A stretch of DNA of 64,000 bases from Turneriella parva DSM 21527 (GTDB lineage Bacteria; Spirochaetota; Leptospiria; Turneriellales; Turneriellaceae), in the NCBI RefSeq assembly GCF_000266885.1, contig NC_018020.1, positions 1,116,001-1,180,000 on the forward strand, in the 5' to 3' direction. Both the position numbers and the translations under genes were made by a program. Below are positions 18,483-27,532 of this stretch, one piece after another. The notes beneath the pieces were generated by a model. The model saw nothing but the letters and a program-made list of their open reading frames with translations. It was not told where the DNA came from and searched no databases. How positions within the stretch are numbered: the stretch's first letter is position 1; each line of letters starts with the position of its first letter.

Positions 18483-19130
18483 ATGGCGAAGGCTAAGCCT
18501 CAGATCAGGTCACTTGAAGAAAATGCGCGGGCAGACGCGGCAAAGGTAATGGCGCGCGCGTTCGCTGAAGATCCTATCTATCACTATCTGCTGCCGAAAG
18601 AAAGGCATTACCACCGCCGACTCGTTTGGATGATGCAATTCATGCTGCGTATCTGCGAGCGGCAAGGTGTCACGCACCAAATTGGCAGCCCGCTGCAGGG
18701 TGTCGCTGCGTGGTTGAAACCCGGCGAGAAGATCTCATTTCTCGATGAAATCAGGGCAGGTGTTTTGACCGCGCCGCTGCATCTGGGTTTAACGTCTGCG
18801 TGGCGAAGCAATAACATTATGGCGGCTACGCGCAAGAACCGCACCCGACTCTCTTCGGGCAAAGACTATTGGTATCTCTGGCAGTTCGCGGTCGCACCCG
18901 AGAGCCGCGGCAAAGGCTTTGGCCGCGCTTTGCTTGAACCTGTGCTAAAAGAAGCAGATGAAACCGGCACAGATTGCTGGCTCGACAATTCGAATATCGT
19001 CAACCTGCCGATTTATGAGGCATTCGGATTCAAAAGCGTTGAAGAGTATAAAATTCTGCAGGGCAATACGTTGAAGACTATCTGGCACATGCGCCGCAGC
19101 CCGCAAAAATCGAAAAAGAGGAAACGATGA
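18483..19130 (+). CDS. GNAT-family N-acetyltransferase
   Basis: The protein has 215 residues. The GNAT acetyl-CoA-binding motif is clear: WQFAVAPESRGKGFGRALLE, with the R/Q-x-x-G-x-G/A pattern as RGKGFG. It is followed by the C-terminal WLDNSNIVNLPIYEAFGFK, typical of the family's last strands. The N-terminus (AAKVMARAFAEDPIYHYLLP) also fits uncharacterised GNAT proteins of this size. The substrate is unknown and no membrane segment is seen. The stop overlaps the ATG of the next adenylate cyclase gene (ATGA, 19127-19130), so the two are coupled; the acetyltransferase could respond to cAMP or act on a signalling partner, but that is inference. Confidence 0.85.
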   Translation: MAKAKPQIRSLEENARADAAKVMARAFAEDPIYHYLLPKERHYHRRLVWMMQFMLRICERQGVTHQIGSPLQGVAAWLKPGEKISFLDEIRAGVLTAPLHLGLTSAWRSNNIMAATRKNRTRLSSGKDYWYLWQFAVAPESRGKGFGRALLEPVLKEADETGTDCWLDNSNIVNLPIYEAFGFKSVEEYKILQGNTLKTIWHMRRSPQKSKKRKR

Positions 19131-21250
19131 AATTAAGCAATAAGTCTCTGATAGTCATTCTGTGCGTCGGGTCTCTGTTTGCCGACAACCCGCCAGAAAC
19201 ACAGCCACCCGCGCCGGTGCATGTCACTGCAGGCAAGATGATCGATATGAACAGCGGTTGGCAGTTCGAGGCAAGCGATTCAGCAAGTTACGCGAAACCC
19301 GACTTTGACGATCGAAAATGGAAAACGCTGCCGCTCGAACGCGAATGGCGCTTCTATGGTGTTGAATACGACGGCGTAGCGTGGTACCGCAAGAACTTCA
19401 CCGTTGCACCAGAACTTGCAGGTCAAAATATCGGCCTCGCATTGCCGGCACTCACCGCAGCGTACCAACTCTTTTTGAATGGTCAACTTATCGGCACAGT
19501 CGGCAAAATCGGTGGCACGGGCAAAGCAGAGCATGTGCGCGAAGATGTTCAGTACTTTGAGCTATCCGCAGCATTACTGGCCTCGCCACCCAAAACAAAC
19601 GTGCTCGCGCTACGAATCGCGAGTCTCGGCGGCATAGGCGGTGGTTTTGCCGGGCTGGATTTTTTTCTCGGCCCAAAAGAGATTATCTATGAGAGACATT
19701 TTGTGACGTTCGTGCTCTTTTCGCTCATGGCAGGGGCCTTTTTTGTTATCGGTCTCTATTACCTGATTCTCTATTTCGCCCGGCGCGATGCAGATGCAGC
19801 TCTATGGTTCGGCCTTTTGGCGATTTGTCAGGGTGCATTTACTCTGGGCATGAAGGCAATGGTCTATAAATTTTTCGACAACTATGTTGCGAACATGATC
19901 TTCATGCACACAACGGTGATTCTTTTCCCGACCCTACTCTTGCACTTCGGCCACAGTTTTTTTTCCATAAAGCGAGACTGGTTCTTGCGAACGATCGACA
20001 TCGCCTGCGGCCTCGGCGCACTGCTGTTTGGTGTTCACTTTCTTGTCCCAGGCATGGAAGGCTTCTATGTCATCTACCAGCTGCCGGCGCACGTCGTGCT
20101 GATTCTTGTCGCGATGATTCGCTTTATCTGGCTCAATTGGTCTGGCTACAAGAATGGCGTCGCTGCCTCTCGCGTTGTCGCAGCGGGGGGATTACTCTTT
20201 TTTCTGTGCGTGGCCGCCGAAGGGCTGTCTTACCTCGATTTTTTACCCATTATCAAGATGTCAGATATTGGCTTTCTTGTGCTGATATTTTCGATGGCAA
20301 TGGCGCTCGCGATACAACTATCGAAAGTATGGCATGAAAAAGAAGAAGCGCAGAGACAGGCATTCGAATCGCAGGCTTTGCTGACGCGGGCATATGCGCG
20401 CTTTGTACCGCTCGAATTCTTGCAGCAGCTCAACAAGCAATCAATCACCGAGGTGAGCCTCGGCGATCAGGTGCAGAAAGACATGGGTGTCATGTTCTCA
20501 GATATTCGCGACTTCACGACGCTTGCTGAAACGATGCAGCCCGACGACCTGTTTCGTTTCGTAAACTCATACCTGTTTAGACTCGCGCCCATTTTCTCGC
20601 AGCACCAGGGCTACATAGACAAATATATCGGCGATGCGATCATGGTGCTCTTTCATGGCAATATGGATGCAGCCGTCAAAGGCTGCATCGCGGTGCTCGA
20701 AGACATCGTCGAATACAACCGTGACAGAGCTAAAGCCGGTTACAAGCCGATCAGCATCGGCATCGGCCTCAATTACGGACGGCTAACCCTCGGCACCGTC
20801 GGTAACCCTGAGCGTATGGACGGCACCGTACTATCAGACGAAGTAAACCTCGCGAGCCGCATCGAGGGCCTCACAAAACTCTACAAAGTCGATATGATTG
20901 TAACCGACAAGGTGGTGGGGCAACTTAGCGACCCCTCAGCTTTTGACCTCAGGCAAATCGATCGCGTACGGGTTAAGGGTAAGCTCGCCCCGACGACGAT
21001 CTATGAGTGTTTCGCAACGGATAACATTGCCGTGCGCGAAAAGAAAAAAGCGATGCAAGGCCGCTGGGCGACTGCGCTGCAAGAATATTATGCGCGCCAG
21101 TTTAAATCGGCGCAGAGTCTTTTCGGTCAAATCGACGCAACTGTCGGCGGCGACAAGATAGCAAAGCTCTACGTTCGCCGCTGCCAAGAACTCGCGGTTG
21201 CCGAACTGGCTGCCGACTGGGATGGCACTCATTCACACAAATCAAAATAA
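19127..21250 (+). CDS. Adenylate cyclase with 7TMR-DISM-like sensor
   Basis: The protein has 707 residues. A signal peptide (about 1-20) is followed by a periplasmic galactose-binding-like domain (about 45-185, with GVAWYRKNFTV and YQLFLNGQLIG, as in GH2 sugar-binding folds). Seven membrane helices come next (about 200-400), then a class III cyclase domain (about 445-640). Metal Asp residues are in MFSDIRDFT and YIGDAIMVLF, the adenine-binding Lys is in YIDKYIGD, Thr is in GTVLSDEVN, and Asn/Arg are in VNLASR. All residues for cAMP synthesis are present. This is a 7TMR-DISM architecture in which a bound carbohydrate-like ligand would set cAMP. It is coupled to the GNAT gene (ATGA) and lies 6 bases before the PBP gene. 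Confidence 0.9.
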   Translation: MKLSNKSLIVILCVGSLFADNPPETQPPAPVHVTAGKMIDMNSGWQFEASDSASYAKPDFDDRKWKTLPLEREWRFYGVEYDGVAWYRKNFTVAPELAGQNIGLALPALTAAYQLFLNGQLIGTVGKIGGTGKAEHVREDVQYFELSAALLASPPKTNVLALRIASLGGIGGGFAGLDFFLGPKEIIYERHFVTFVLFSLMAGAFFVIGLYYLILYFARRDADAALWFGLLAICQGAFTLGMKAMVYKFFDNYVANMIFMHTTVILFPTLLLHFGHSFFSIKRDWFLRTIDIACGLGALLFGVHFLVPGMEGFYVIYQLPAHVVLILVAMIRFIWLNWSGYKNGVAASRVVAAGGLLFFLCVAAEGLSYLDFLPIIKMSDIGFLVLIFSMAMALAIQLSKVWHEKEEAQRQAFESQALLTRAYARFVPLEFLQQLNKQSITEVSLGDQVQKDMGVMFSDIRDFTTLAETMQPDDLFRFVNSYLFRLAPIFSQHQGYIDKYIGDAIMVLFHGNMDAAVKGCIAVLEDIVEYNRDRAKAGYKPISIGIGLNYGRLTLGTVGNPERMDGTVLSDEVNLASRIEGLTKLYKVDMIVTDKVVGQLSDPSAFDLRQIDRVRVKGKLAPTTIYECFATDNIAVREKKKAMQGRWATALQEYYARQFKSAQSLFGQIDATVGGDKIAKLYVRRCQELAVAELAADWDGTHSHKSK

Positions 21251-21256
21251 GCCTTT

Positions 21257-23689
21257 ATGGAAAGACTAAAAGCTTTTCTCAACTGGGCTCTCGCCAAAAA
21301 ATGGAAGATAATCATAGCCGCGGCCGCAATCGCGCTCGTCGGCTCAACGGCGCTGCTGGTCGGCTCCTATGTTTCGTGGAGCCAACGCAAGGCGATGGCC
21401 CTGCAGGTTTTGGGCTCGATTGAAGCCGAACTGAAGGGCGAGCTCACAGAACGCGATAAAACCCCATTGCAGATTTTCGACCGCAATGGCACACTGATTG
21501 GCGAAATGAAACGCGCGGGGCAGCGCGAGATTCGCGCCGACAACCTCAAGCAGCACGAGGCTATCGTCTGGGCGCTATTGGCATCTGAAGACCGCAATTT
21601 CTACCACCACGGCGGAGTACAATTCAAATCGATCGCCCGTGCGCTGTTCGCTTCGCTGCGTTCGGGCGACGTTCAGGGCGGCAGCACGATCACGCAGCAG
21701 CTCGCGAAGCTTATTCTGAGCGAGGTCGAAACCGCCGAACAGGGAAAGTCGCAGAACGACACGACGAAAATTCGCAAACGCAGCATCTTCAATAAATTGT
21801 CGGAGTTCTATTGCACATGGTTTCTCGAAAGTAAATATGACAAACCCACGATTCTGGCAATCTACCTGAACAAAGTCTATTTGGGCATGCTCAGCGTCGG
21901 CTTCGAAGATGCGAGCTGGCGCTATTTTGGCAGGGCTGCGCGCAACCTGAGCCTCGCCGAAGCGGCGATGCTGGTCGGCATTGTGCCCGCCCCGTCGGTC
22001 TATAACCCTGCGGCTTCAATGCAACGGGCTTTGGCCCGGCAAAAGCTTGTGCTCAAGCTGATGGCTGAACACCCGTATGTTGTACAGCAGTCAAGGCGAG
22101 TCGATGTCGAGCGCATGCTGCGCGAGTTTCGCGAAGAGCATTCAGTACTGGAAAAATCCGCGGGAGAAAAAATTCTCTATTCGTCGAAAATTGGTAAGTA
22201 CTATTATGCACGCAACTTCAAACTCAACCGCGCGCCCGATTTCTTGAATGAGGTCGAAAAGTTTCTGCACCGTAACTACACGACCGACGACCTGAAAACC
22301 CGCGTGCTGCGCGTCGACACAACGCTCGATGTGCGCACGCAAGAGCCAGCCGCGCAGCTGCTGGGCAATCGGGTGGCCGAGATTCGCAAAACGCTGCAGA
22401 AAGAAAAGCAGCAACTACTGGCAAAGAACAACAAAGCCGGCGCTGAAACGGTACAACTGATCGAAGACGGCATCAACGGCAGTTATGTCGGGCTCAACCC
22501 TGAGAACGGCTACATCGAAAGTCTGGTCGGAGGTTATGAATACAAGAGTTCGTCGCCGATAAACCGGGCATTTTCAATCTACCGGCAACCCGGCTCAACG
22601 ATCAAGGCGCTGGTCTACGCCCTGGCGATGCAAGAAAAGATTATTAACCCATCAACGATCGTCGAAGACAAGGCCATCAAGATCGGCGGGTATTCGCCGA
22701 AGAACTGGTACAAAGGTTACAAGGGCAAAGTGACTGCCCGCCAGGCATTCGCGCTGTCAATGAACACGATTCCGGTAACGCTGCTGCAAGAGATCGGCAT
22801 GAGCAAGTTCACCGACACGATGGCGCGCGCAGCCGGCCTTACCGAGGCAGAAATGGCGCAGCGCGTCGGCGATCGCAAAAATCTTGCCATGGCTCTGGGT
22901 GCGATTGAACTTTCGCCGATTGAACTCGCGCGCATCTATGCGACGATCGCTTCGGGCGGTTATGCAGTTGAACCCGTGATGATTTTGAAAGTCACAGATT
23001 TCGACGGCAATGCGATTTACACCGCTGACCAAACTAAGCCGCGCGAGCGCCTGCTCGACCCGGTAGCCTGCGCCATGGTGCTGAACCTGATGCAGGCCGT
23101 AATTTCGAGCGAGGGCACGATGCCCATAACGGCAAAAGAAGTGAGCGGCATCGCAGGCGGCAAGACCGGCACGGTGCAATCTCCCTCTGCGGCAAAAGCG
23201 AAGTGGAACAACCGCTCAGGCATTCGCGACACATGGTTTGTCGGCGCTCTGCCGCAACAAATCAGCGTCATCTGGGTCGGGCATGAACGGGGTGCGCCGT
23301 TCGCGGGTTCGGGCAGCGGCACCGCAGGCGCAGTGTGGAAAGACTTCTCAAAACAATATGTGCAGCTGCACCCCGAGAACCGGCAATTTCTGCCACCGCT
23401 TGAATCGGGTTTTGTAAAACTCGACATCTGTGGTGAGCTCGGGCTCATCTTGAAACCCGAATACCCGTGTAAGTTTCCTGTTGCCGGTCAGGTGTATTTT
23501 GCAGAAAATGAAACTGAACTTGCAGAGCGCACGAGCGCATACATCGCCTCTCTGCCGCCCGAAACGACCGTGGTGGGCACGCGCACAGATGCCACGGCGC
23601 CAGTTGCGCCACCGAAGGCAGAACTCGGGGGCATCGGCGCCGTTGAGCTTGACGAGAACCCGGTCGAAGTTCCCGATTTATATAACTAG
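21257..23689 (+). CDS. Class A penicillin-binding protein (PBP1A/1B family)
   Basis: The protein has 810 residues, near the family's usual length. An N-terminal membrane anchor (about 17-38) precedes the GT51 glycosyltransferase domain (about 75-250), with catalytic Glu111 in SEDRNFYHHGG and the GGSTITQQLAK motif. The transpeptidase domain (about 400-700) has S447-x-x-K (QPGSTIK), S501-M-N and K636-T-G-T. It polymerises and cross-links peptidoglycan in the periplasm. The C-terminus is an extended tail rich in Pro and Glu. Only 6 bases separate it from the cyclase gene, so it is the third gene of the GNAT-cyclase-PBP operon. A long hairpin element begins directly at its stop codon. Confidence 0.93.
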   Translation: MERLKAFLNWALAKKWKIIIAAAAIALVGSTALLVGSYVSWSQRKAMALQVLGSIEAELKGELTERDKTPLQIFDRNGTLIGEMKRAGQREIRADNLKQHEAIVWALLASEDRNFYHHGGVQFKSIARALFASLRSGDVQGGSTITQQLAKLILSEVETAEQGKSQNDTTKIRKRSIFNKLSEFYCTWFLESKYDKPTILAIYLNKVYLGMLSVGFEDASWRYFGRAARNLSLAEAAMLVGIVPAPSVYNPAASMQRALARQKLVLKLMAEHPYVVQQSRRVDVERMLREFREEHSVLEKSAGEKILYSSKIGKYYYARNFKLNRAPDFLNEVEKFLHRNYTTDDLKTRVLRVDTTLDVRTQEPAAQLLGNRVAEIRKTLQKEKQQLLAKNNKAGAETVQLIEDGINGSYVGLNPENGYIESLVGGYEYKSSSPINRAFSIYRQPGSTIKALVYALAMQEKIINPSTIVEDKAIKIGGYSPKNWYKGYKGKVTARQAFALSMNTIPVTLLQEIGMSKFTDTMARAAGLTEAEMAQRVGDRKNLAMALGAIELSPIELARIYATIASGGYAVEPVMILKVTDFDGNAIYTADQTKPRERLLDPVACAMVLNLMQAVISSEGTMPITAKEVSGIAGGKTGTVQSPSAAKAKWNNRSGIRDTWFVGALPQQISVIWVGHERGAPFAGSGSGTAGAVWKDFSKQYVQLHPENRQFLPPLESGFVKLDICGELGLILKPEYPCKFPVAGQVYFAENETELAERTSAYIASLPPETTVVGTRTDATAPVAPPKAELGGIGAVELDENPVEVPDLYN

Positions 23690-23822
23690 CAGGCTCCGGA
23701 AAAACTCCCGAAAAAGCGAAAAGCCTCGTCGTTTGCAAGAGCAAACGACTGCTAAAGCGCGTCGTCGCTTGCAAGCAAGCGACTTTGCTGCTTTTCGCTT
23801 TTTCGGTTCCGGGAGCCTGCTA
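23687..23822. repeat. Dispersed hairpin element, copy 2
   Basis: The arms tagcaggctccgg (23687-23699) and ccgggagcctgcta (23809-23822) enclose a second nested inverted repeat (cccgaaaaagcgaaaag against cttttcgctttttcgg). Inside are two smaller hairpins, gtcgtttgc/gcaaacgac and gtcgcttgc/gcaagcgac. The block ggaaaaactcccgaaaa is shared with 18308-18324, and the outer arms alone recur joined at 43426-43446. It starts on the PBP stop codon and can fold into a long rod, so it may also end PBP transcription. Confidence 0.75.
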
Positions 23823-23922
23823 ACAGTTTCCTTTTTTGGGAAACGGGTAGCCGCATTCAGTAATCGGGAATACTCTGGCCGGCAACGTAGAGTGCGAATT
23901 CGCTTGACGGTCCGTTATATAC

Positions 23923-23936
23923 ATACCGTTCGGTAT
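23923..23936. promoter_or_regulatory. TetR-type operator (ATACCGTTCGGTAT)
   Basis: A 14-bp inverted repeat with two central bases lies 36 bases upstream of the acyltransferase-like gene. A second small palindrome, acggtccgt (23907-23915), adjoins it. The ACCG-n2-CGGT pattern is common for TetR-family operators, and the second gene of this pair encodes a TetR regulator, so autoregulation is likely. A possible -35 (TTGACG, 23904-23909) is seen, but no convincing -10 at the right spacing. Confidence 0.6.
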
Positions 23937-23971
23937 AAAGTGAATCCAAATTAGCCAACCGCGGAGGTTTT

Positions 23972-24667
23972 ATGACGACAGGACTTTCAGGCAAAACATC
24001 AGAAAGATTAGAAAGCTTTGGCGAGCTTGAGCTTTGGTTGCTCGGTCAAGATGCAATTGAAGAGTTCAATCGCCATGTCTACACGGTTTATAACGAAGCT
24101 TTCGGCCCGGTACCCATGGAAGAGATAGCTCCGGCTGCATATGAAAACTTTTCGCGGGCGCGGGTTTGCGGTGTGAGGCACGCCTCTGGCAAACTCGTCG
24201 GTACCTGGGGGCTTATCGTGCGTGAACTCGGCGGCCATGAGGCGCCGCTGCCCACCGAAAAGGCGTACGGACTCGATCTGAGAAAGACAGTACAAGACCT
24301 CGGCGCGAGCGAAGTAACGCATGTCTTCAACGGCTGGCGCACGGCTATCAACAAAGAAGCACTGGTGGAGTTCAAGATCGATCGCACGCAATCGATTTTT
24401 ATTTTTGACCTGCTGCTGCGCGGGTTAACGCAAGACTTTGCGGGAAACGAAAATGCTTTTTTAGGCATCGCCGACATGGAGATGCTGGTCTATAAATACC
24501 ATCGCCGCATCGGTATACCATGGCAACAGATCGGCGAAGCAATTCACTTCTGGAACCGTGACCGTTACCCGTTCGCCTTCAAGCTTGGTGAATACCGAGA
24601 CTACATGCGCGCACACCATGCTGAACGGGCGGCGTTCTTGTTTGACAAAGACCGCGGCGCTGCCTGA
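23972..24667 (+). CDS. GNAT-like putative acyltransferase of unknown substrate
   Basis: The protein has 231 residues. ATG 23972 is preceded by a good ribosome-binding site (gcggagg). Parts resemble the N-acyl amino acid synthase/PEP-CTERM-associated GNAT folds: VYTVYNEAFGPVP, RVCGVRHASGKLVGTWGLIV, then ADMEMLVYKYHRRIGIPWQQ. The canonical R-x-x-G-x-G acetyl-CoA loop is not obvious, so the family call is tentative. No membrane segment is present. It is followed after 14 bases by a TetR-family regulator gene and preceded by a TetR-type operator, so the two form a small self-regulated unit. The substrate may be the regulator's ligand or a relative of it. Confidence 0.5.
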   Translation: MTTGLSGKTSERLESFGELELWLLGQDAIEEFNRHVYTVYNEAFGPVPMEEIAPAAYENFSRARVCGVRHASGKLVGTWGLIVRELGGHEAPLPTEKAYGLDLRKTVQDLGASEVTHVFNGWRTAINKEALVEFKIDRTQSIFIFDLLLRGLTQDFAGNENAFLGIADMEMLVYKYHRRIGIPWQQIGEAIHFWNRDRYPFAFKLGEYRDYMRAHHAERAAFLFDKDRGAA

Positions 24668-24681
24668 ATAACTTTGTCCGC

Positions 24682-25269
24682 ATGAAAGCGACTGCTCCAT
24701 CACCGACACGGCAAATTATTCTTGAGAAAGCCGGTGCGCTCTTCTACCGACACGGCTTTAACAACACCGGTATGGATGAAATCACCCGCGTGGTCGGCGT
24801 CAAGAAACCAGCGCTGTATTACCATTTTGAATCGAAAAATGCGCTCGGCAATGCCTACATTGAATATCGTGCCCACATGCTCTTCGAAATGCTCGACAGT
24901 CTGCTGGCCCGTGCCGGCTCATTGGATAAATACCTGTCGAGCTGGGCGACTGCGCTGATAATGCTGGCGCGGCGCGGTGAGTTTTACGGGTGCCCTTTTA
25001 CCGCATTTGCGAGCGAGCTTGCGGGAGACGAACGTCCGTATTTTGAGGTAACGCTTGGTCAGGTAGAGGCTCAGTGGCTCAGAGTGCAAGAAATGGCCTA
25101 CCAGAAATTTTATCCTCAGGGCCGGTACGCCGCCGAAGTTGCACGAAAAATTCTGATTGTTCACACAGGCTGCGTGATGCTTTACCGCGCCTCGCGCGAC
25201 GAGAAATATCTAAGGCAACTCAAAGCTGAGTTTGCAGCGGTTGCCAAATCGGCGGCGGAAAAGCGCTAA
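24682..25269 (+). CDS. TetR/AcrR-family transcriptional regulator
   Basis: The protein has 195 residues, the usual length. The N-terminal helix-turn-helix is clear: RQIILEKAGALFYRHGFNNT, GMDEITRVVGVKKPALYYHF and ESKNAL match the family signature. The rest is a helical ligand-binding domain with two Cys residues near YGCPFTAFASEL. It probably represses its own operon through the inverted repeat at 23923-23936 and is released by a small, perhaps lipophilic ligand. Its stop codon TAA (25267-25269) overlaps the TAG of the convergent receiver-like gene in CTAA. Confidence 0.9.
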   Translation: MKATAPSPTRQIILEKAGALFYRHGFNNTGMDEITRVVGVKKPALYYHFESKNALGNAYIEYRAHMLFEMLDSLLARAGSLDKYLSSWATALIMLARRGEFYGCPFTAFASELAGDERPYFEVTLGQVEAQWLRVQEMAYQKFYPQGRYAAEVARKILIVHTGCVMLYRASRDEKYLRQLKAEFAAVAKSAAEKR

Positions 25270-26606
25270 CGACGCTCGAATATACTTTCGAGATGCAGCG
25301 CAATCTCATGCTGATCAAATGGCCGCTCGACATAACGATTGAAGCCTGCAAGCAATGCGTCAGGCTCGAGTGCGCAGCCGGCATCGGCGCAGGCGACAAG
25401 AATCGCCCCGCTGCCGTTTTCGCGAATGATGCGCGCCACTTCAAGCCCTGACATATCGCTGAGATCGAGCCCAATAAACACGACATCGTAGTGCAGACTC
25501 AGACTCGCATGCAGACCATCTTTGCCGCTTTCTGCGGTATCGGCCCGGCACTCACTGTGCGGCGTGAGGTGCTCTGAAAGCACGCGTCGGCTAACGGAAT
25601 TGCTGTCGATGATTAAAAAGCGGGCTGGTCGGGTATGATCGATGACGCGAATTGTCTGCCTTGGCTGCTGCAATACCTGCCCGGCATAACGTTCGGCAGC
25701 GAGCGATTGACGCTTGAGTTCAAGCCCAATCTGGCGCAGCCGGCTCTGCAGCGTTGCCCGGTTCTGGTTCTTGTCACCCAAAAGCTCGATCACGGCAAAA
25801 AGTTCTGCGTAGGCCGCCTGCAGTTTTTCGGCTGAAGCCGAAGGTGGTGTGCCAAGTGGCAACTGTTGAGACTTCACGGCAAATGCGCGCTGGCCGAGCG
25901 AAGCGTAAAATGATCGGAACAGTATAAATCCGTATATATTGAGCGCGACCAGCATCGCAATTACAGCCGCCGCTCCCGCGTAGAAACCCGTCTGGTTTTG
26001 GGCGTTACTGATGTGCACCGCGAGAACCATGAGCGCCACGGCCGCGTACGCGACGCTAAACAAAATGAGGATTGTCGAGCGTTCTAAAAACAGATGCCGT
26101 TCTTTGAGAATTTTGCGCTTGCAGTACTGAACCACCATCGCTGTGCCAAAAAGCGCAGCGATGGCAAATGAGGCAATTTTCACGCCGTGCAGAATTGCGG
26201 TGAGATTGCTGATGATGTTCGCGGTCATCAGGCGCAAAATATCACCCGTGCCTGCGAGTAGCCAGGCAGAGAAGATCAATAGGGCAACTTCGTGCCCTGA
26301 AATGGAACGGCTGAGAAGTCGTGTACGTATCAAAACGTACAAAATAGGGACGGCGAACCCGCCGAGGCGCAACAACTGCAGTGCGAGCCTGCGCTCAGTT
26401 TCGGCCAACACCCGGGTTGCGGCATCAAATACATGAATGCCAATCTGCAAATAAACAATAAAGAATACAATATTCAGCAAAAGAGGGGCGACCAGATACG
26501 TCACCGCGCGGTGCATTCGGGTGGGCATGAATGTCGCGTGCATACGGCTGGCCGAAATGCTATTCTGCGCCAGCAATGCGAGCTTTTTTACCGAAACCGC
26601 AGTCAA
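25266..26606 (-). CDS. Membrane protein with a degenerate (phosphorylation-dead) receiver domain
   Basis: The protein has up to 446 residues from TTG 26606; ATG codons at 26543, 26528 and 26516 are alternatives, none with a clear ribosome-binding site. Six or seven hydrophobic segments (about 33-250) are followed by a helical linker (about 260-320) and a receiver-like domain (about 325-445). The key residues are changed. The acidic pair reads LIIDSNS, the phospho-acceptor position reads FIGLDLSDMSG (Gly where Asp is needed), Thr is replaced by Cys in LVACAD, and Lys is Arg in VERPF. It should therefore be a pseudo-receiver used for protein binding. It is convergent with the TetR gene, and the SpoU gene lies 21 bases upstream on the same strand. 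Confidence 0.75.
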   Translation of the reverse strand: MTAVSVKKLALLAQNSISASRMHATFMPTRMHRAVTYLVAPLLLNIVFFIVYLQIGIHVFDAATRVLAETERRLALQLLRLGGFAVPILYVLIRTRLLSRSISGHEVALLIFSAWLLAGTGDILRLMTANIISNLTAILHGVKIASFAIAALFGTAMVVQYCKRKILKERHLFLERSTILILFSVAYAAVALMVLAVHISNAQNQTGFYAGAAAVIAMLVALNIYGFILFRSFYASLGQRAFAVKSQQLPLGTPPSASAEKLQAAYAELFAVIELLGDKNQNRATLQSRLRQIGLELKRQSLAAERYAGQVLQQPRQTIRVIDHTRPARFLIIDSNSVSRRVLSEHLTPHSECRADTAESGKDGLHASLSLHYDVVFIGLDLSDMSGLEVARIIRENGSGAILVACADAGCALEPDALLAGFNRYVERPFDQHEIALHLESIFERR

Positions 26607-26627
26607 ATCACAATCGGCTGAGAAGCT

Positions 26628-27446
26628 TCATTCGCGTTGCCTTACCGCTTCGTACAGAAATACGGCTGCCGCCGCTGCGACATTCAGCGAATTCATGTGC
26701 GAGGGCATGGGTATTTCAACGATCTCGTCACACGCAGAAATCACCGCGTCGCTGAGGCCCGGCCCTTCTGCACCAAAAACAAAACAGACGTCGCCGCAGA
26801 GATCTACCGCTGACAGCTTCTTTGCATCGGGGCTCAGATCGGTCGCCAGACACCGTACACCGTGGGCGCGCAACCGGCTTATGGTCGCGAGCAGGTTCTC
26901 GCTGCGCACAATCGGCATTTCGAATATGCTACCCATAGAGCCTGAGACTGAACGTCTCTGAAACGGGCTGACGCAGGTTTCACCAACAATAAGAAAATGC
27001 GCGCCAAACGCGGCACAGCTGCGCACAATCGCACCGAGGTTCTCGGCGCTCGCAATACCCTCAACGGCGGCGACAAGCAGCGGCCGAGAAGAGCTCGCGA
27101 GCAGGGTGTCGATATTCGGTTGCGCAAGAATTTTGCCAACGGCGAGTGCGCCTTGGTGCACGTGGTAGCCAGTGATTTTCTCCAGGAGCACTTTGTCGCC
27201 GATGTACACGATAATTTCATCTTCGACGCGGCTGCGCAGCGCTGATTCTATTGCTGCAAACCATTCTTTCGTGAGCAGCACAGAAATGACCCCGAAGCGG
27301 CTTGCGAGAAGCCGTTGAACAACTTTCGCATTGGTGGCGACGAAGATGCCCGCCTGCTCGTGCTCATCGACCTGGCGCAGGGTGCGGTAGGGTTCGAGTT
27401 CAGGTGTGTCGAATGATTCGATAGAACTGATGAGCAGCTTCGCCAT
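26628..27446 (-). CDS. SpoU/TrmH-family RNA 2'-O-methyltransferase
   Basis: The protein has 272 residues. It has an N-terminal substrate-binding L30-like region and a C-terminal SPOUT knot with the three family motifs: VEGIASAENLGAIVRSCAAF (with the Asn and Arg of motif 1), CFVFGAEGPGL (motif 2) and IPMPSHMNSLNVAAAAAVFL (motif 3, SLN). It should methylate a ribose 2'-OH of rRNA or tRNA with S-adenosylmethionine. The length fits the RlmB/TrmH/TsnR group, and the exact target cannot be named. It is probably cotranscribed with the downstream pseudo-receiver gene and is divergent from the thioesterase gene. Confidence 0.88.
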   Translation of the reverse strand: MAKLLISSIESFDTPELEPYRTLRQVDEHEQAGIFVATNAKVVQRLLASRFGVISVLLTKEWFAAIESALRSRVEDEIIVYIGDKVLLEKITGYHVHQGALAVGKILAQPNIDTLLASSSRPLLVAAVEGIASAENLGAIVRSCAAFGAHFLIVGETCVSPFQRRSVSGSMGSIFEMPIVRSENLLATISRLRAHGVRCLATDLSPDAKKLSAVDLCGDVCFVFGAEGPGLSDAVISACDEIVEIPMPSHMNSLNVAAAAAVFLYEAVRQRE

Positions 27447-27532
27447 GTTTCTTGCTGAGAGACCAGCTCTGGCTCATACCGTCAACGGGCTTCACCAGGT
27501 TTACACCCCTGTAACGTTCGCTACATTGCCAC

